In this document: one piece after another, positions 11,141 to 23,010 of the stretch
How positions within the stretch are numbered: position 1 is the first letter of the stretch
Layout: each line of letters starts with the position of its first letter
Assembly (NCBI GenBank): GCA_964034945.1
Contig: OZ035960.1
Span: 103,284,733 to 103,348,732, forward strand
Direction: 5' to 3'
Length of the DNA stretch: 64,000 nucleotides
Origin: Chrysopilus asiliformis
Taxonomy: Eukaryota; Arthropoda; Insecta; Diptera; Rhagionidae
Notes under the pieces: generated by a model
The model's input: the letters and a program-made list of their open reading frames with translations, nothing else
What the model was told of the DNA's origin: nothing
Databases searched by the model: none
Program-made: the position numbers and the translations under genes

Positions 11141-12439
11141 CATAGCTAAAAACTTGCTCCTGGCAACGCAGATCATTTTGCAAAAAACCGCGTAAAAATC
11201 GGTCCAGTAGTTTTTGAGTTTTGTAATCTCAAATCAACAGACCAACCAACCAACAAACTTCCATTTTTATATATATAGCTTAATGAAAACGCCGCTAGCG
11301 CCTCAATACGGGTACTTACGGCAACAAAACCATATATGGAATTAAAGGTAATTGTTGTGGCTATAACTTAAAAAAAATTTCAACTTGACGTCTGTTGACG
11401 GGCACAAGTTATGATTTTTCAAACTTCAAATTTAGATGAAAAAAGTGTTCCTAATAAATATTTAATTATAATTAACTTAAAAATAGTTGAGGTTCCAAAT
11501 TAACTCAGAATTATAGGGAAAGATCCACTCATTCAAATAAAAAAAAAAACGAATGTAAAATCTTAGAAAATGTGAAAGTTGTGTTCACTTAAAGTTGGTA
11601 AAAAATCAAGAAATTTACTTTTTGGCAAAATTTAAAAAAAGTTTCTAGTTCAATGCTTCCGCAAAGACACATTTTTAAAGATATTGACCTAATATTTTTT
11701 ATTCCCGACTTTTGAACTATTTACTATCAAATTTGATCAAAAAAAATCAAATTGGTTACCACAAAAAAATTGAATTTTGGCCAATGGATTTTAATCCTGA
11801 ACCACTGTGCGCCGTGAACTAAATTTTTATTGCGGAATTATGCAATATAGTATTGTAATTTCTAAACCACTACAACAAATTGACGTTAAAACCCAAAAAG
11901 TTTCTGATTAGGCTGTCCAAATTTTCACAATTAATTTCGAAGCATTAAAAAATAATCTCACTTCGCCCCCTACCTGTCCCTCCTCCACTCTTCACCTTTG
12001 AAGTTCTTCACCTTTGTTCAGGAATCACACAAAAAAAAAAATGGTCACCTTAACTAAAAAATTGAGATTCTTCTTAATTTTGCAGATTGGGTATCGCAAC
12101 TAGTTTAAATATGATATTTTTCACGCATTTAAAATATTTACAAAAGATATTGGCAACACACAAACTTAAATATGAATCGGTTTAACAAACGCTTTTTTAT
12201 CTAATATCACAACCAACTCTTTGTTACTGCTGAACACTTCAATATCTTTCCATATCTATGTATGTGTACATAATCAATGCTTCAATCCTTTTCTTTGCCA
12301 GAAATTGATTTGCTCCTTAAAGCTAAAAGCTCTCGCCAATTGGTTGCGAATCATGATAAAAAAAAGATTTCTACACTTATAAAAATAATGTATCATTTGA
12401 ATCACAACATTTTTTCTAACTTCTAGATTATTGCAAAAT

Positions 12440-12655
12440 ACTGATTTTTTTTAAAATAACGGTTGTTTTCGATAACGGCTTCAGATACGGAGTTCTGGTG
12501 AAAGACAAAGATGTAGAAAATTTTATTATATCCAACTTTTGTCATACATAAGACTAATGAAAAACGCGTAGTTTCGGAGTAAATAACAAAAAACGAAATT
12601 GCGATTTTCAAAAAGCCGCCATTTTTCCGATGACTATACAATATTTTCTCTACTT
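12440..12655 (+). repeat. Dispersed repeat family C, partial copy
   Basis: Contains GGTTGTTTTCGATAACGGCT, CAACTTTTGTCATACATAAG, AACGCGTAGTTTCGGAGTAA and TTGCGATTTTCAAAAAGCCG, the same ordered blocks as the full family C copy at 46375-47265. The GACA module is missing and family A sequence follows at once. Confidence 0.7.
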
Positions 12656-12900
12656 CGTTCTTGCAAGGATAATGGAAGGTCCTGAAAGGACAACGTGATT
12701 ATCATTTTGCTCAAATTTTTCGGAAAAAAATATCACCTGAGGGTTTTTGGGGCCGCTGAAAAATCTGTAAGGATAATGGAAGGCCCTGTAAAAAAATTTT
12801 CGTCAAATTTTCCGGAAAAAGTCTCATTCGGTGGTTTTTGGGATTGCTGAAGCCGATTCTGCAGTCAAAAAGTCCGTAAAATATCTCAAAAGCATCAAGG
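12656..12900 (+). repeat. Dispersed repeat family A, copy
   Basis: Blocks TGCAAGGATAATGGAAGGTC, CTCAAATTTTTCGG, GAGGGTTTTTGGGGCCGCTG and TCTGTAAGGATAATGGAAGG repeat about twice. The MITE at 12906-13126 directly follows. The tail typical of this family (TTTTTAGTCATACTAATCAA) appears beyond the MITE at about 13180, so the MITE probably inserted into this copy. Confidence 0.7.
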
Positions 12901-12905
12901 ATATA

Positions 12906-13126
12906 TAAGGCGTTAAAAGCTAGAGTTTTTTTTCCACTTTTGTACTATTATTGACTGTAAATTTTTGGAAAAAAAAATTTCTGTGGACTTTATTACTCAA
13001 TGTTGAAATGTTCTTTTTTGCATCCAAACATTTTTATCTAAAAACTCACTCGCAATAGTGATTCAAACACAAAAAAATTCACGATTTCGACATGTGGATT
13101 GGGCCACTCTAGCTTTTAACGCCTCA
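12906..13126. mobile_element. MITE, TGAGGCGTTAAAAGC family, copy 2
   Basis: A 221-bp element. The left end is TAAGGCGTTAAAAGCTAGA, the right end CTAGCTTTTAACGCCTCA, flanked by TA-rich sequence (ATATA / TATA). The interior matches the copies at 1767 and 62809. Confidence 0.75.
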
Positions 13127-13479
13127 TATATTCGAAGACTAGTATAAAAAAGCGTGGTGAAAGACGGACGTCATTTTGGATTTTTAGTCATACTAATCAA
13201 ATACAAAATAACTGAAAAGGATAAAAAAAAAGAAAAAAAAATTAAAAAAAATATATTTAAAAAAAATGGGCAGGCATATGATGGATTTTACAAAATCCGA
13301 AGCGGACTTACCATGACAAGCTTCATTTTTTTAAAAGGAAGGTCTCAGTTGAAAGATAACTAGCCGCTAGGGTATTAGTAAAGGCGCGTGCTCTTTGTTG
13401 GTCAGTAATATTTCAACTGGGCTGTTTCTTTTAAAAAAATGGGGCTCGTTATAGTTTTACGATAATTCAAAAACTATTA

Positions 13480-13916
13480 GGGCTATTCACTCTTTATCGT
13501 AGTTGATCGTAAACTCGTAGAATCGTAAATAAAATCGTAGTTGTTTGACAGTTCACCATACAATTTTTTTTACGACGAAAACTACAATCTACCACACCGG
13601 AAGGTATGGTAAAATCGTAGTTTTTGTCGTACTTCTAATAAAGTGAGGTTAAGGCATGTTTTGTCAACTTGGTGCCAACTCTAAAATGGACATTGGAAAA
13701 GCAAGTAAATTAAAGTATTTATATGATTTAGTATAAATTAAGAGTTAAAAAATTCTTCAAACAATTTAGGTAAAGAAAATAAATAAAAGAGTCAAAAATT
13801 TACGACAAAACCCACAGCCTCTAGTCAAGCGCTGCTCACGCTTCGTTGTACTTTTCCATCGTAGATGTATAGTACAATCTACGATTTTACTATCTACGAT
13901 CAAGGGTGAATTGCCC
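13480..13916. mobile_element. MITE with GGGCTATTCAC ends
   Basis: The left end GGGCTATTCACTCTTTATCG and right end CTACGATCAAGGGTGAATTGCCC are imperfect inverted repeats. TA lies outside each end (13478-13479 and 13917-13918). The interior is rich in ATCGTAG/CTACGAT motifs. No protein is encoded. Confidence 0.65.
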
Positions 13917-13918
13917 TA

Positions 13919-15359
13919 TTAATTTTAATTAAGTAGGGCAACGAGATTCTGATTTTTTCATTAAAACCTACCATTTCTGATTGACCTGCAAGCAGCATGA
14001 CAAAACTTGCCCTGCGTGTAAAATAGACACGCCGTAAGGTCTTAGCTTCATGATCACGTCCTTTAAAATTTTCCCTTAAATCTACGTAAAGTAAGTAAAA
14101 AGTTAATGAAAATCAAACTATTTTTGACGTAATTTGTTGATGCGCATCTTTACCATAACGATTTACCATACCAAGGAAAACGGTTTCAATAAAATTTTCT
14201 ACAGTGTAGCCACAAATTTTCTCCTAAATTCACTGCATATACTTTAGTCACCTCAGAGTAATTTCTTAAAAAATCATAAAAATCCTCCTACTTATTGTGA
14301 TTTAATATCATGTAACAGCGTGCTAACAATGTTTTCTATGAGGTGTCATCATTTGTTTTAATGGAAAATTTCTCCGCCCAGCAGTATTCGCATTAAAATG
14401 CAGCCAACACATAGCAGTTGTGAAAGAAAAGTCAAACTACGTATTTCCTTTGCGAAAAAAATGAAAACAAAACAGTATAGAACAAAAAAATATAACAAAA
14501 CAAAAAAACAAACTAAATATAATGATGGAGTTTTTCATACTAAAATTTTCCAAATGACGCAAAAGCTTTATTTTACATTGGGAATACTACAGACTTCCCT
14601 TTGCCGGTACCAGTGAGTGGGCAGCACGGCAAAAACCAATTCACAAGAAAACCTGTTTCTGTTCTGATGCTTAACAACATATTTTCGTGGAGTGTGTCGT
14701 ACAGGATACACATATCGTTATGCCAACAATATCCATACTTACTATTTAATATTTCTAATGCTGTGTATATAAAATAGTATACGCATCGAGCCTGTAAAAT
14801 AATCTAGATAGATATCTATCCATGGATATATTTTTAACATATCTATCTGGAGGATCTATAATGCTCCAGTCGTGCAATACTATATGATTGTGTGTATGAT
14901 GTTGGCTAAAAATTTCAAATACAAACACAACAATAATATCGTTGACATCTCGCTGTTTGTAATTGTAGACCGATGACGTACATTGACGACACCATAAAAA
15001 GCTCAATTTTAATGCCCAAAAAATTTGTTACCTTTTTTCTTCCTCGTCTTCTACGTCGTTTTTATCTACATCTTTGATTTTACGCGCGCATGACTGTATA
15101 TACACATATCAAGTGAATACTGTCAGTGGGTTAACATAACGAAAAGCTTTCATTCATTGAGAAATTCAGTAACGTAAAATTCAACGAATTTTCAATGTGG
15201 AATCGATCATGCGCTCAAAAAGGGACTTGATATCTGATATAGATACGATTAGCTTACATATGCCTATAGGGATTTTCAATTGAGGGCCCAAACACTTTTT
15301 CACAAAGAATCGTCTAACAGGAAAGGACTTTCACAAGGATCCAAAAACTTTATAACAAA
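13919..15359. other. Non-coding stretch without recognised features
   Basis: AT-rich, short open frames only. No splice-supported exon, RNA gene or complete transposon was recognised. Confidence 0.45.
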
Positions 15360-15870
15360 ACATAAGAAAAGCTACAATTGCCAGTTAAATACTCTATATG
15401 AGGACAGACAAAATTTTTATGAAATCCATTTGTTTCGAAGAAGGGGAAATAGTGGTCTGTTTGGATTTTGATGTATGGAACGGTTATGTAAAATCATATT
15501 TTAAACACATTTTGTCTTTACAAGTTTCTGGGTACGTTGCACCGTTTTCGAGAAAATAAAACAAACAATTCAATTTGGTGGAAGGAGTGGGTCAACTGGA
15601 TTTTTGAGTATAGATAAGTTATGTAATATTATTCTAAACACATTTTACCTGAATAAATTTTTCGATACGATGCACGGTTTTCGAGAAAACAGGGAAGAAA
15701 TGTTTCATTTGTGTGAGGGAGGGGGGATGGAATGGTCCGATTTGGCCCCTTCAAGAACTTAGCCCCGCCATTTACGACAAACGCAACTATATAAAATTTG
15801 AAGTCTCTAGCTCAATCCTTTGGAAAGTTATGTTGTTCACGGACATACAGACAGCAGAGTCGAAAATCTT
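15360..15870 (+). repeat. Dispersed repeat family X, copy 2
   Basis: Begins with GAAAAGCTACAATTGCCAG and ACAGACAAAATTTTTATG. It has two of the monomers ending CACCGTTTTCGAGAAAAT and a terminal unit ending TGGAAAGTTATGTTGTTCAC, then a minimal GACA stub (ACATACAGACAGCAG). It sits directly head-to-tail with the next copy. Confidence 0.75.
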
Positions 15871-15879
15871 TTTAAGCAT

Positions 15880-16665
15880 ATGAAAAACTACAATTGCCAG
15901 GGGCCAATCATCAAATATCCTATATGATGACAGACAAAATGTTTATTTAAAGAAATCCATTTGTATAGGAGAGGGAGAAAAGGAGTGCTCCGATTGTATT
16001 TATTTGGACATATTCTAAACAGATTTTGCCTTTACAAATTTTTCAATACGACTCACCGTTTTCGAGAAAATAAAAAAAACATATTCAATTTGTATGAGGT
16101 AGGGGGAAGCAGTGGTCCGAATGGACTTTGATGTGTGGATGAGTTATGTTCTAAACGCAATTTATCTTAATAAATTTTTCAATATCACTAACCGTTTTCG
16201 AGAAAATAGAAAAAAAAGTATTCAATTTGTATGGGGAAAGGGGGAAGGAATAGTCCGATTTCGCCCATTCATGAACTTGGCCTAGCCGTTTACGAGAAAT
16301 GCAACTGTACAAAATTTCAAGCCTATAACTCAATCCTTTCGAAAGTTCTGGTGTTTACGGACCTACAGATGGACAGATGGACAGATGGACAGATGGACAA
16401 ATGGACAAATTTTTTTTTTCTTCTTCCAATCGGATTTTGATGTAGTTTTGATGTATGGGAGTTTAAATAACTTTTGTTCTTGGACTTTTTTGATAAGATG
16501 CACAGTTTTTGAGATATTCGCGAAAAACATTTTCGTTCCTATGGGGGGTACCGCCCTAATGGTCCATTTTTGACCATTAACGAACTTAGCCTCGCATTTT
16601 ACGAAAAACGGATCTGCGCAAAATTTCAAGTCTCTAGCTCAATCCATGCGCCCGCAATCCGCGCC

Positions 16666-16700
<35 letters not shown>

Positions 16701-16825
16701 GACGGACGGACATGCAAAATTCAATTTTTTTTATCATTCTAAACACACTGGTGTAATTCATTTTTGTGTGTGATGACGGGATCTTGGCGTTACAAACGGT
16801 AAGGCAAAGTTAATATACCCTTTGG
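15880..16825 (+). repeat. Dispersed repeat family X, copy 3, with two GACA-type arrays
   Basis: Same head (CATATGAAAAACTACAATTGC) and monomers as the preceding copy. A first array, (GGACAGAT)n, lies at 16365-16405 and a second, (GACAGACGGACG)n, at 16665-16712. The tail reads TGGCGTTACAAACGGTAAGG...AATATACCCTTTGG. The duplicated terminal unit suggests an internal tandem duplication or two overlapping insertions. Confidence 0.75.
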
Positions 16826-18925
16826 TTTCACCACACGGGTATAAACACGCACCGTGTACCACCGATGGCGCACAACCGCCAGAAAACAAATCGCTAGTGT
16901 ACCACCCGTGGTACACGATGTCCAAATGTAAAAAAAGTTGAAAAAGCAAATGTCACGAACGTGTTAAGACCTACTTAGCAAAAAAAGATTTGATACCCCA
17001 TCGTACCTCTGAAATGTACATTCTCCAATTTGATAATTTAGAGATTTTCCACGTCCACAAAACAAATGCCTATACTGTATTATAATGAAGCTTTGACTCC
17101 CTTTTTTCCCTATCTGAGCTTTCCGGAAAACACAGTTTCGTTAAAGAATTTCTCCGCTTTCCAATTGATTCAGTTCAAAACGGAATATTCTAAGGGAAAG
17201 TCATGGACACTGCGAGTCCATTGATAAAAATTAATATTTCATTTTCTATTCTCATAATTTCAAAATTATTATTTCCCAATTGTTATAATCTCGGCAAATA
17301 GTTCCATATAAAGCTGTTCGAACGTCTGATGCACACGAATTTCAAGTTTGAAAGCCGTATCTAAAGATTTTATCGGTATAAGAAAAACTAAAACAAAACG
17401 CAAAAGAAAATCTTTGAAAGAGTTTCTTTTTTTTTTTGGTTCGAAAAAAGATTGAATCGTCGGGAGAAATTAAGGAAAAGGAGTTTTTTTTCGGTTTTAA
17501 GGAAAGTCTGAAGCGAAAAAGGAATACGATAAACCAGCAATACATATAAACAAATTATATTTACAATAAATATCCAAATTTTCTGTCGCATCAAAAAAGA
17601 AGGACAAGGAAATTTTTCTTCTCACATACGTTCATATATACAAATTCATGTGAGATACATAGCCTATTCGAATATATACACATATACCTATACATAAAAA
17701 AAGGAATATTATAGTACATGTATATTTTTGGTGTTTGTCGAAACTTTTAATTTAACGCCATCTTTTTGAATTCAATTCAATTTTATAAAAAAAAACGCAA
17801 AGTGAAATACAATTCAACCCCAGATAACAGATTAAAATAATATGCAGAAATTTATACATACATATATGTAAATTTTCATCTCAAATGTAAAAGTGTCTTT
17901 TTTTGTAACGAAATTTCTCTGAATTTTTATTGTATCGTTTCTAAAAATGAAATCAATGGCCTAAAAAAATACAAATCAGGAAAGCTAATAAATCGATGTG
18001 TGTTTCAAAAGTGATAACACTGTGCTAAATTCAAACTAAACAAAAAAATATTAAATTCAATACGAAATATGAAAATCTAAACAAGAAAAAAACCAACTAA
18101 ATATGATTATGAATATAAATATACTGCTAATATGTGTTAAAAAATAATAATTACAATAATTTTTAAAGAATTTTTGCTGAAAGTTTACGTTAAATTAAAT
18201 TACATCCTAATGAGTGCCGGTAAAATATTTTTTCTATAGCTCGAATGGTCGATGGGACCATTTAAAAGATTTTATAGAATAAATAAAGTATCTTGTTTTT
18301 TAATTCAGATAAATTTAACAAATTTCATTGTAAATTAACAATTAGATAGTGCTTAATAACTAAAGATAAAATGTATATAATGAAATAAAACCCCAAAAAA
18401 AAAGAAAATAATGTTACGATAAAATTGTTCAATTCATAAAGACATAAATATATCAAATGAATATGTATAAAATTTTTAAGAAATTTAAAATATCATTGTG
18501 TAAATATTATTCTACATTTCGATAATTTTGTATATATACAAACAACTAATAAAAAAAATATATATCTAAAATAAATATTTTGGCTAGTTACCTTAAAAGT
18601 ATTAAAAAGAAATCACAAAAATTCTGAAAATTATCTAAAAATAAAAATTGCTATTCGCCCAATTTGCCTTTTTGTCTATCATCATCGTTGAAAATACTAC
18701 AATACATTATTGCTAATCCGTTAAACATCAGATATTAAATACTATACCTAAAAAAAATAATCAGAATGTTGTTATAAAAAAAATTTCAGTGTAATACAGA
18801 TTAATTTACTTAAAAGCAAACAAGTGCAAAAATATCATTTTAAAAGAAAAGCTTTTTTTTAACCTAAAATTACGATATAAAAGACGTTGGCACATAATTT
18901 TGCTAATTCTGAAAAACCAATTTGA
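16826..18925. other. Upstream region and probable 5' UTR/promoter of fid
   Basis: This 2.1-kb region is unusual in the first 27 kb because it contains almost none of the dispersed repeat families, from about 17000 to 18925. It is very AT-rich, with runs of TATATA and many stop codons. Just downstream lies the first fid coding exon. Its repeat-poor character suggests conserved transcribed or regulatory sequence. No transcription start can be placed from sequence alone. Confidence 0.4.
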
Positions 18926-18992
18926 ATGTTATCGGGGCAATTGGCGCCGTCATCGGCGAATTGGGATCCAAATCCAAAATATTTGATTGACG
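18926..18992 (+). CDS. fid: fid first coding exon (22 residues, spliced to 27452)
   Basis: An ATG at 18926 is preceded immediately, in frame, by a TGA at 18923-18925. It opens 22 codons, MLSGQLAPSSANWDPNPKYL followed by ID, then one base (G) before a consensus donor GTAAAT at 18993. The next large exon (acceptor CATTCCAG ending at 27451) requires exactly one upstream base to stay in the methyltransferase frame, and that frame has no ATG of its own after the acceptor. Phase, donor quality and GC-richer codon use support this exon. The intron would be 8459 bp. The Kozak context is weak (T at -3). A different upstream exon or additional non-coding exons cannot be excluded. Confidence 0.6.
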
Positions 18993-19894
18993 GTAAATAT
19001 AGCTATATATAAATTGTATATCTATACATATTTCATCAAGATTCATTCATATCTAAATCCTAATTTCATCTATTAAGTCCTATTTTATAATTTCGATGCT
19101 GGGATTCACGGCGCATTAGCAGGAAATAAAATCCTGGTCCCGAACCAAAAATAAAATTTCTCGCAATGAAGAAGGAAAAAAAACAAACCCACGCACACAC
19201 ACACACACAATAGCACATAATAACAACAACAAAATGTCAATTGTTTTATTCATTTAGGAAGTTTTCCCTTTTTCGGTTCATAATTTTTTTTATATATGTA
19301 TATATGTATATATATTTAGCTAAAAATCATGAAAATTTCATTCCTCAAACAGAATCCTATACCGAAATACGTAAAGTTCAGCACCCGCCCTTTTGGACTT
19401 TAACCACTAAAAATCCCCATCCCCTTCCTTACGCTGGCAGTCGCGCGACCTTCCATTAAACCACACTTCCCAGCCACAAATAAAGAAAATATATCTATAG
19501 TATATAAAAATCAAACCGAAAAAAGAGAGTAAATTAGAAAAAAATATCTGATGTGAACAGCATACGGCTTTCTTATACAAAATTTACGTTCTTGCGAAAT
19601 TTACATCATAATTCGACAGATAAAATATTAGCTTATATAAAAATATGTGTTTTTTACAAATTCTGAAATATCTCGATCACGGTAAAAAAAGGAAAAAGGC
19701 ATATTTATTTACCCGGCCCTTACACGCGTCTGTAGAGCTGACACAGTCGCTGACACAGACTCATGTAAATGCACTGACTGCCAGTTCGCTTAATGTATTT
19801 TAATTCGTTGTCAGTAATTTGACATTTGAAGTCTGTGCTACTGACAGACTTTACAGTCGCGTGTAAAGGCCGGGTTAGGATCTTAATATCTTTA

Positions 19895-20760
19895 GTTCGT
19901 CCCAGATTATCTTTACGAGAAACCTTTAGTTTGCAAGCAATTCGCAAAAATGTGATTTTTTAACGATACCGGATAACGGTACCGGATAACGATACCGGAT
20001 AACGATACCGGATAACGATATCGGATAACGATATCGGATAACGATACCGGATAAAGATACTGGATAACGTTAGAAAACAAAATCGTGGTGATCGTTATTC
20101 TCTTTAATTCGCCACTTATCCGAAAAACCGTTGGTTTTCGAAAGAGTCGCGAAAAACTGATTTTTTTTTCAATAAAGTATGACGGTTTGTGATAAGGAGT
20201 TCTAGAAAAAGACAAACGTCTTTCAGTGTCTCAAAGTTTTGTCATAAATAAGACCACCGAAGAATCAATTGCGAAAAAGGAAATTCCGATTTCTCAAAAG
20301 CTGCCATTTTGGTTACTTCCGGTTAACGCATTTAGACCAAAAGTTGATAAGATAGTCACATTTCAGAACCAAATATCTTTTTAAAACTTTATGACTCTAG
20401 CTCTCGTAGTTTTTCAAAAATTTGTACATAGATTAATAGACATATATTCTGACAGACTGCAAGACAGACAGACAAATTGCAAGACAGAGACAGACAAATT
20501 GCTAGACAGACAGACAAACTGCAAGACTGACAGACTGCAAGACTGACAAACTGCGAGACAGACATACAAATTGCAAGACAGACAGACAGACTGCAAGACA
20601 GACAGACAAACCGCAAGACTGACGGACTGCAAGACTGACGGACTGCAAGACTGACGGACTGCAAGACTGACGGGCTGCAAGACTGACGGACTGCATGACA
20701 GACAGACAAATTGCAAGACATACAGGCAAATTGCAAGATAAACAGTTTTAGGGATTAAAT
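19895..20760 (+). repeat. Dispersed repeat family C with 16-bp GACTGACGGACTGCAA array
   Basis: The left part has ACGATACCGGATAACGATAC repeated about eight times (19960-20060), then ATCCGAAAAACCGTTGGTTT, GCGAAAAACTGATTTTT and TTTTGGTTACTTCCGGTTAA. From about 20450 to 20740 a CAGACA-type array is locally organised into a perfect 16-bp unit (GCAAGACTGACGGACT, 20612-20695). Several overlapping reading frames on the minus strand (VCLSVLQS-type repeats) are produced by the array and are not genes. Confidence 0.75.
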
Positions 20761-20860
20761 TTATTGTATAATAGTAAGTGAGCATTGAAGCAGACATATT
20801 ACAAATTAAAAACTATAAAATAATATTTTGGACGATTAAAAAATATTGATTAAAAAATAT

Positions 20861-21265
20861 GGGTATTCATTCAACCAAACAAGTTTATTGATTGCGTGTC
20901 TACGGGTTTTTATGCGGAGTATTTCATGATTGCAGTTTTCAAACAATTAATTTATATTGAATAGCTGTTCGGCTGTCTACAGTCAGCAGCCACAAAATTA
21001 GAAATTGTAAATGCCCAGAATCAATAGCAAATTAAAACTATTTAAAATACGGCAACGAATCGCACAAAAAATCATTTTATTGCAGTTACATTTTACAATT
21101 TCTCGAGATTTTCATATTTGTCGTTTGCGTAAGTGTACCAGGTTGCTAGAACACACACCAAAGTTCTCCCGTAAACTTACGAGAGTTGCTTAAAAGATTT
21201 TCTATAAACTCGCGGTGATAAACTTAGGCTTTTTACTAGGCATTTGCGAGATTTCATGAATACCC
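20861..21265. mobile_element. MITE, GGGTATTCA family, 405-bp copy
   Basis: The left end is GGGTATTCATTCAACCAAAC; the right end GCATTTGCGAGATTTCATGAATACCC matches the left end of the copy at 37959 in inverse. The 60-codon open frame inside is judged fortuitous. Confidence 0.55.
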
Positions 21266-22194
21266 CTAATATAAAAGTCTGCAATATTTTGCACCTCGGC
21301 CTTGGCTGGATTATTCCTTCTGCAATTAGCTTTGGTACCAATTTATCGGTAACTCAAAATCGAATCAGGGCGTTTTACTCTAATAAATGATTTTTCCTGC
21401 TCAAAAGTAAAAACAACTAAATTTCTATTTTGAATAGTGTTTTGAATCGTGAAATCCTTTTTCTAAAAAAAAATACCACTGGTGTCGGGCATAAAATGTG
21501 GTAGTCGAAAATAGGTTACACTACCTTAAGAGCTTTTTTCAAAACATTTTTTATCGAATTTTGTACTCAGCGAAAGAAGAATTTTCACTTTGGTTTCATT
21601 AAAATCGGACGAGTCCTTCAATGGAAAAAGACCACAAATCACAAACTTGCATACTTTTCGGGAGGTCCAAAAGGACATGGATAAAAAAAAATCGTTTCCC
21701 CTATTCTTTAACCTTCTTTTTTATATGTAAGTTTCATCAAAATCCGAAGGGGCCACTTCGCACACATTCCTTGTACGTCCAAAATTACATACATTTATTG
21801 TAAACTTGGATTTTTTCGAAACCTACATTTATGACTTAGTGTGTTTTGCCTGTACACCGGCTATTTGTAATTTCTTGTCGGTTTTACTGTGCCAAATTAA
21901 AGAATAAGACAATTTCTCATTGTTCTCTGTTTTGTACAGGTTGGTGCAGGTTTAAAATCTTAACATATCATCTTTCACCCATTAGGGTAGAAGCCTCGAA
22001 GTCGAATTTTTGGAAGGAAATTCGTCTAGGGTTTGTACTAGACAAAGGTAAAAAAATTTGGGAAGAAAAAAACTTTTGGGAAGAGTTGCTGTTGGGGGCT
22101 ATCCATAAAATATTTTGGCCAGTTTCGACCGCCCTTCCCTCACGCTGTGTCACACTTTCACAGACTCCCCTTCCCCTGAAAAAACGTCACAACA

Positions 22195-22440
22195 CCAAGA
22201 CCCTCTGCCACCAGATGAAATTTTGTTTCGGAAAATTTGCAGAAAAGGACAATCACGTTATCTTTACTGGACTTTCCGTTATCCTTCAGACTTTTTGACA
22301 TCAAAATCGGATTCAGCTACCCCAAAAACCCCTAGATGAGATTTTTCTCCGAGAAATTTTAGGAAAAGGATAATTAAGTTATACTAACAGGACTTTTTCT
22401 AATCCTTACAAGGACGAAACAGTCCTATATATTATATTGT
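22195..22440 (-). repeat. Dispersed repeat family A, inverted copy
   Basis: The + strand shows CACGTTATCTTTACTGGACTTTCCG and AGATGAAATTTTGTTTCGGAAAAT blocks, the reverse complement of the family A monomer. GACTTTTTGACATCAAAATC corresponds to its AGTCAAAAAGTCCG block. It borders the giant microsatellite at 22520. Confidence 0.6.
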
Positions 22441-22519
22441 CATCGCAGTTACGTATGTGTGCAATTTCAAGTCAATCAGATGGGTGGAAGTGGGTCAAAA
22501 TAAGATTGCAAGACTTGAT

Positions 22520-23010
22520 TCAGACAAACAAACAGCCAAACAGACAGACAAGCAAACAGACAAACAAACAGACAAACAAACAAACAGACAAACAAACAGA
22601 CAAACAAACAGAAAAACAAATAGACAATCAGACAGACAAACAAACAGACGAACAAAAAGACGAACAAACAGACGAACAAACAGACGAACAAAAAGACGAA
22701 CAAACAGACGAACAAACAGACGAACAAAGAGACAAACAAACAGACAAACAGACAAACAAACAGAGAAACAAACAGAGAAACAAACATACAAACAAACAGA
22801 CAAACAAACAGACAAACAAACAGACGAACAAAAAGACGAACAAACAGACGAACAAACAGACGAACAAAAAGAAGAACAAACAGACAAACAAACAGACAAG
22901 CAAACAGACAAACAGACAAACAGACAAACAGACAAACAGACAAACAGACAAACAGACAAACAGGCAAACAGACAAACAGACAAACAGACAAATAAGCAAA
23001 CAGAAAAAAA
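22520..23010 (+). repeat. Giant (CAAACAGA)n microsatellite, about 490 bp
   Basis: Near-continuous ACAAACAG/ACAGACAA units with a sub-block of ACGAACAAA(C/A)AGACG units (22645-22740 and 22822-22880). Because the unit length is 4/8 and lacks stops, it is open in several frames on both strands (QTNKQTDKQ and VCLFVCLS peptides). These are translation artefacts. It lies in fid intron 1. Confidence 0.9.

Larger units (their letters stand above)
9560..11809 (-). mobile_element. Transib-like DNA transposon remnant (RAG1-related superfamily)
   Basis: The left end reads CACAGTGGTTCGAGATCG, continuing CTATTGGTCAAAATTCAAT. The right end, on the opposite strand, reads CACAGTGGTTCAGGATTA, continuing CCATTGGCCAAAATTCAAT. 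These are imperfect terminal inverted repeats of about 40 bp. The element is flanked by direct CGCCG repeats (9555-9559 and 11810-11814). Known features of Transib are a 5-bp GC-rich target duplication (CGNCG type) and termini resembling the V(D)J RSS heptamer CACAGTG; both fit. The interior carries a transposase C-terminal fragment at 10001-10330 on the minus strand, so the transposase 5' side lies toward 11809. The interior is also invaded by family A repeat (10845-11140) and other dispersed sequence. It is a fossil or non-autonomous copy. Confidence 0.75.

Noticed and set aside
20389..20797. Minus-strand frames of 75-127 codons rich in VCLSVLQS
   Set aside because: Produced by the GACTGCAAGACAGA array of a family C repeat.
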